Origin: Gammaproteobacteria bacterium
GTDB lineage: Bacteria > Pseudomonadota > Gammaproteobacteria > Pseudomonadales > Litorivicinaceae
Assembly: GCA_002717305.1 (NCBI GenBank)
Contig: PBDH01000028.1
Span: forward strand, 1-22,423
Direction of reading: 5' to 3'
Length of the DNA: 22,423 nucleotides
A model generated the notes under the pieces. The model saw only the letters and a program-made list of their open reading frames with translations, ran no database searches and was not told where the DNA came from. Below, piece by piece: positions 22,192 through 22,423 of this stretch. The stretch's first letter is position 1. Every line of letters begins with the position of its first letter. Position numbers and translations under genes: made by a program.

Positions 22192-22374
22192 TTGAAAACT
22201 TTCGTACCACTCCCTATGGTGAAAACCTCTAAAAAGGAGAAGGACCGCCCATGTCTGCGAGTAGACGCACTGGTAGAGAGAGTTTTAGGTCGTTTAGTAT
22301 CGCGTACCTCTGCGTATCGCTCGATCCTTCAGCGACGCAAAAGTGTGAACCTTCCGTCGATATCTGACCATTGA
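22192..22374 (+). CDS. Weak small basic reading frame, 60 codons, unknown
   Basis: The frame starts at TTG 22192 (or ATG 22216) and encodes a lysine/arginine-rich peptide with segments 'KTSKKEKDRPCLRVDAL' and 'VERVLGRLVSRTSAYRSILQ'. No family is recognised. The ribosome binding site is poor for both starts. The one point in its favour is that its TGA overlaps an ATG (TGATG) that opens a second frame to the window edge, a junction type used by several real genes here. A competing 38-codon frame (22251-22367) has AAGGA 6 nt before its ATG, so neither is sure. Confidence 0.2.
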   Translation: MKTFVPLPMVKTSKKEKDRPCLRVDALVERVLGRLVSRTSAYRSILQRRKSVNLPSISDH

Positions 22375-22423
22375 TGAATAGAATTGACTGGTTGAGAAGT
22401 CAGACAGAGCGTTACGTAACCTG
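22374..22423 (+). CDS. Possible 5' end of a gene cut by the window edge
   Basis: ATG at 22374 opens a frame of 16 codons, 'MNRIDWLRSQTERYVT', to the last base. It does not look like the RimP N-terminus expected at this locus. There is no clear ribosome binding site, only the overlap with the preceding stop. Too short to identify. Confidence 0.2.
   Translation, partial: MNRIDWLRSQTERYVT

Noticed and set aside
1..22423. CRISPR arrays, insertion sequences, prophage or toxin-antitoxin islands
   Set aside because: No regularly spaced repeats, transposase, integrase or phage genes were seen. ratA-ratB carries a toxin-like name but is a conserved core gene pair.

Overview
This window is a chromosomal segment from a gammaproteobacterium. 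The main evidence is gene order: smpB, ratA-ratB, bamE (omlA), fur, recN, grpE-dnaK-dnaJ, dapB, carAB, greA, yhbY, rlmE (ftsJ), ftsH, folP, glmM, tpiA, secG and tRNA-Leu(GAG) is the arrangement known from Pseudomonas and relatives. The proteins agree closely with gammaproteobacterial families, including GreA, FtsH, CarA and RlmE with E. coli-like residue numbering and a tmRNA tag ANDENYALAA. The genus cannot be fixed from the sequence alone; an uncultured marine lineage is possible but not shown.

Layout. Positions 1-1759 (minus strand) hold the 5' part of a MarR-type regulator, the tmRNA gene ssrA with its terminator, a LysE-family exporter gene and smpB. Thus smpB and ssrA, the two parts of the trans-translation system, flank a transporter gene. 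Positions 1811-4263 hold ratA-ratB (plus), bamE (minus, with its 3' end overlapping ratB by 125 nt), and fur coupled to an SbtA-like permease gene, which is an insertion relative to the usual fur-recN order. recN (minus) converges on the permease gene and diverges from the chaperone operon grpE-dnaK-dnaJ-dapB. carAB-greA follows, with a TTG start for carA and a structured leader. yhbY (minus) and rlmE diverge. The last operon is ftsH-folP-glmM-tpiA-secG, followed by tRNA-Leu(GAG).

The final 500 bp after the tRNA lack the rimP-nusA genes that normally follow. They contain no gene I can identify, only a weak 60-codon reading frame whose stop overlaps a possible start of a truncated frame at the window edge.

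Functionally the window is a core-genome block: ribosome rescue (tmRNA, SmpB), outer-membrane assembly (BamE), iron control (Fur), DNA repair (RecN), heat-shock chaperones and protease (GrpE, DnaK, DnaJ, FtsH), lysine/cell-wall precursor synthesis (DapB, GlmM), carbamoyl phosphate synthesis (CarAB), transcription-cleavage factor (GreA), ribosome maturation (YhbY, RlmE), folate (FolP), glycolysis (TpiA) and protein export (SecG). I found no CRISPR array, insertion sequence, prophage, toxin island or convincing new multi-gene system. The second-look items are gene arrangements, overlaps, leader structures and the unexplained tail.
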